Source: CAYOKT01 sp964404605 (GTDB lineage Bacteria; Electryoneota; Electryoneia; Electryoneales; Electryoneaceae). From it: DNA of 64,000 nucleotides. Within the stretch, counting starts at the first letter, position 1. Each line of letters opens with the position of its first letter. This document shows, piece by piece, positions 63,801 to 64,000 of this stretch. The notes under the pieces were generated by a model, which ran no database searches, was not told where the DNA came from, and saw only the letters and a program-made list of their open reading frames with translations. The stretch is taken from assembly GCA_964404605.1 (NCBI GenBank), contig CAYOKT010000001.1, forward strand, positions 1 to 64,000. Direction: 5' to 3'. A program made the translations under genes and the position numbers.

Positions 63801-64000
63801 GGGGAATGTCCTGCTGCGCCGCGGCGATCCCCGCGAGGCGCTGGACCATTTCCTGAAATCCCTGCAATACGATCCCGGGAACCGCTCGGCCGTCGTCGGC
63901 ATGGTCGCCGCCGCGGTGCAGGGCGACCGGATGGACCAGGCTCTCCGGCCGCTGGAAGCCTACCTGGAGCTTCACCCGGAGGACAGCGAAGCGCGGTTCC
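60823..64000 (+). CDS. Large glycosyltransferase family-2/TPR protein (3' end outside window)
   Basis: At least 1059 residues, open at the window end. ATG 60823 with CAGGGGAATACC upstream, 12 bp after flgL. N-terminal ~250 residues are helical, partly repeated (WDDPWTTVIALEAFIGL, GWREDLGEALHGLLALVDL). A Pro/Glu-rich linker leads to a first GT-A-like region (about 345-500) in which nucleotide-sugar motifs are degenerate (SVVLIQRGG, ALRAQVRLPDEVILVHGG). A second GT2 domain (about 573-800) is intact: PLVSIIIPHYN, IIVVDNGSDNTG, LLNNDTEVEKGW (residues 661-672) and SFEDVDFCLRARRLGARIVYEP with the EDVD base motif (761-764). From about 860 TPR repeats begin (ARYWTLLGDARFRLDRAEEAF). Location suggests glycosylation of flagellin or hook-junction proteins. 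Confidence 0.85.
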   Translation, partial: MSAHETLGVDVAELLRRRTADGMLLDRRNGEEDLLATAMVIPTFAERGRTEEAVRAAEALARRRDHTGGWDDPWTTVIALEAFIGLKLRGVPFEDIDGVIDRAVEVLRGTVPLPSRERELRLSRALVLAGLSKQEATLVDAGLLRARGVLDGNEQGWREDLGEALHGLLALVDLHAVTRDEATAALIRERFDAFGFIGSRRWSELQPVDSIARAGIVLAKMNHENEARAAYDLCLGAAAETLDTISLKHRVELGARLYGGEKAGDSQGAGEEAPKPFPARETVQPPEVRPEANPAPPDEGEEPGKPAITARPDLGQDDDPPAPSSLLPALKPRSGEEPTVSVVLIQRGGEEGVHRTLKALRAQVRLPDEVILVHGGSEDVNPADSAAGMLLREVRPSRFDSEGTRWALGASAATCQWVWFLVSGVSPRPGTLGAALEKTGDGAQAIYLAGAEGQLQKALESLPGEPSLPSHHVLFHSSLLSGSPWDAGMRAEPFWLFALQHLAGAKWAVATSGSESGFEESVSVPLEMLEARVRDRIHLGRRVPAHSAELHHERKQAVELDRETAYEAFRRHREPLVSIIIPHYNLPDMLRQTLERVIENTEEIPFEIIVVDNGSDNTGEELRKKMEEWGVLCLRNERNEGFARACNRGVKAAKADYIVLLNNDTEVEKGWLRAMLQASQEEEADIVGALMLYPDRTIQHAGITFSTDFVPGHIYGKGPLTLPPVHKRRAFQAVTAACMLVRKSLYERLGGLDEGFINSFEDVDFCLRARRLGARIVYEPKAVIVHHAESTPGRKAHDKENMQRYLARWRGHVEPDTHLYAKMDGYQTMWVDGKEKLVPIGRSTVTSASGKEDQMKVATHKPGTVIPADRGTDTAVMDQPLGELLAKADTLIRDGRFDEAEQALIEGRQRVNGNVRHRARYWTLLGDARFRLDRAEEAFRCYQKAVLDDPSSERAWIGIATYHLVKGELDTADELFKKVLSLSPENARGHLGRGNVLLRRGDPREALDHFLKSLQYDPGNRSAVVGMVAAAVQGDRMDQALRPLEAYLELHPEDSEARF

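Overview
This looks like one scaffold of a draft or metagenome assembly from a high-GC, Gram-negative (diderm), motile bacterium. Evidence for two membranes is lnt, bamD, the P- and L-ring genes flgI/flgH, and an outer-membrane barrel protein. Flagellar transcription combines perfect or near-perfect sigma-54 (-24/-12) boxes with a fliA sigma-28 gene. The phylum cannot be fixed from the sequence alone. A CxxCH-tagged barrel protein, a FliY-type switch protein and a FlgJ-transglycosylase fusion would fit a deep-branching lineage (FCB-group candidate phylum, Acidobacteria- or deltaproteobacteria-like), but that is inference. Two 100-N runs (3520-3619, 52419-52518) are scaffold gaps.

Layout. 1-3078 (minus): three-subunit proton-translocating transhydrogenase pntA1-pntA2-pntB behind a clear sigma-70 promoter. 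3472-4691 (minus): a monoheme outer-membrane barrel protein that runs into the first gap. 4692-5371: the only long gene-free stretch, with two inverted repeats and a promoter. 5372-18665 (plus): a housekeeping block, yicC-gmk-rpoZ-coaBC, a family-4 uracil-DNA glycosylase, dnaB, a bifunctional (p)ppGpp enzyme, an HU/IHF protein, ruvX, a Gfo/Idh/MocA oxidoreductase, lnt, a secreted unknown, bamD and nadD, closed by a terminator.

18857-60810 (plus): a nearly complete flagellar supercluster. Order: sigma-54 box; flgB flgC (unknown) fliE fliF fliG fliH fliI fliJ motE-like fliK; sigma-54 box; flgD (flagellar operon protein) flgE flbD motA motB fliL fliM fliY fliO (DUF342) fliP fliQ (hybrid histidine kinase)(HD-GYP regulator) fliR flhB; sigma-54 box; flhA flhF flhG (2-TM protein) fliA (small basic protein)(AMIN/TPR/HTH-like membrane protein); sigma-54 box; flgF flgG flgA flgH flgI flgJ-SLT flgN flgK flgL. 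60823 to the window end: one very long open frame, at least 1059 residues, with two glycosyltransferase-2-like regions and TPRs. It is a candidate flagellar glycosylation enzyme. Flagellin, fliD, fliS, flgM and a sigma-54 activator are not in the window.

The genes build the MS/C-ring and export gate first (fliF-G-H-I, fliP-Q-R, flhB-A), then rod, hook and rings (flgB-C-F-G, flgD-E, flgA-H-I-J), then filament junction and chaperone genes (flgN-K-L). The position of the sigma-54 boxes splits the cluster into at least four transcription units. Points most worth a second look are the two-component/c-di-GMP pair embedded in the export-gate genes, the structured leader of flgD, the unknown gene between flgC and fliE, the NPVH variant of the FlhB cleavage site, CoaBC without its usual catalytic cysteine, the repeat-rich gap in the AMIN-like protein, and the giant glycosyltransferase-TPR protein.
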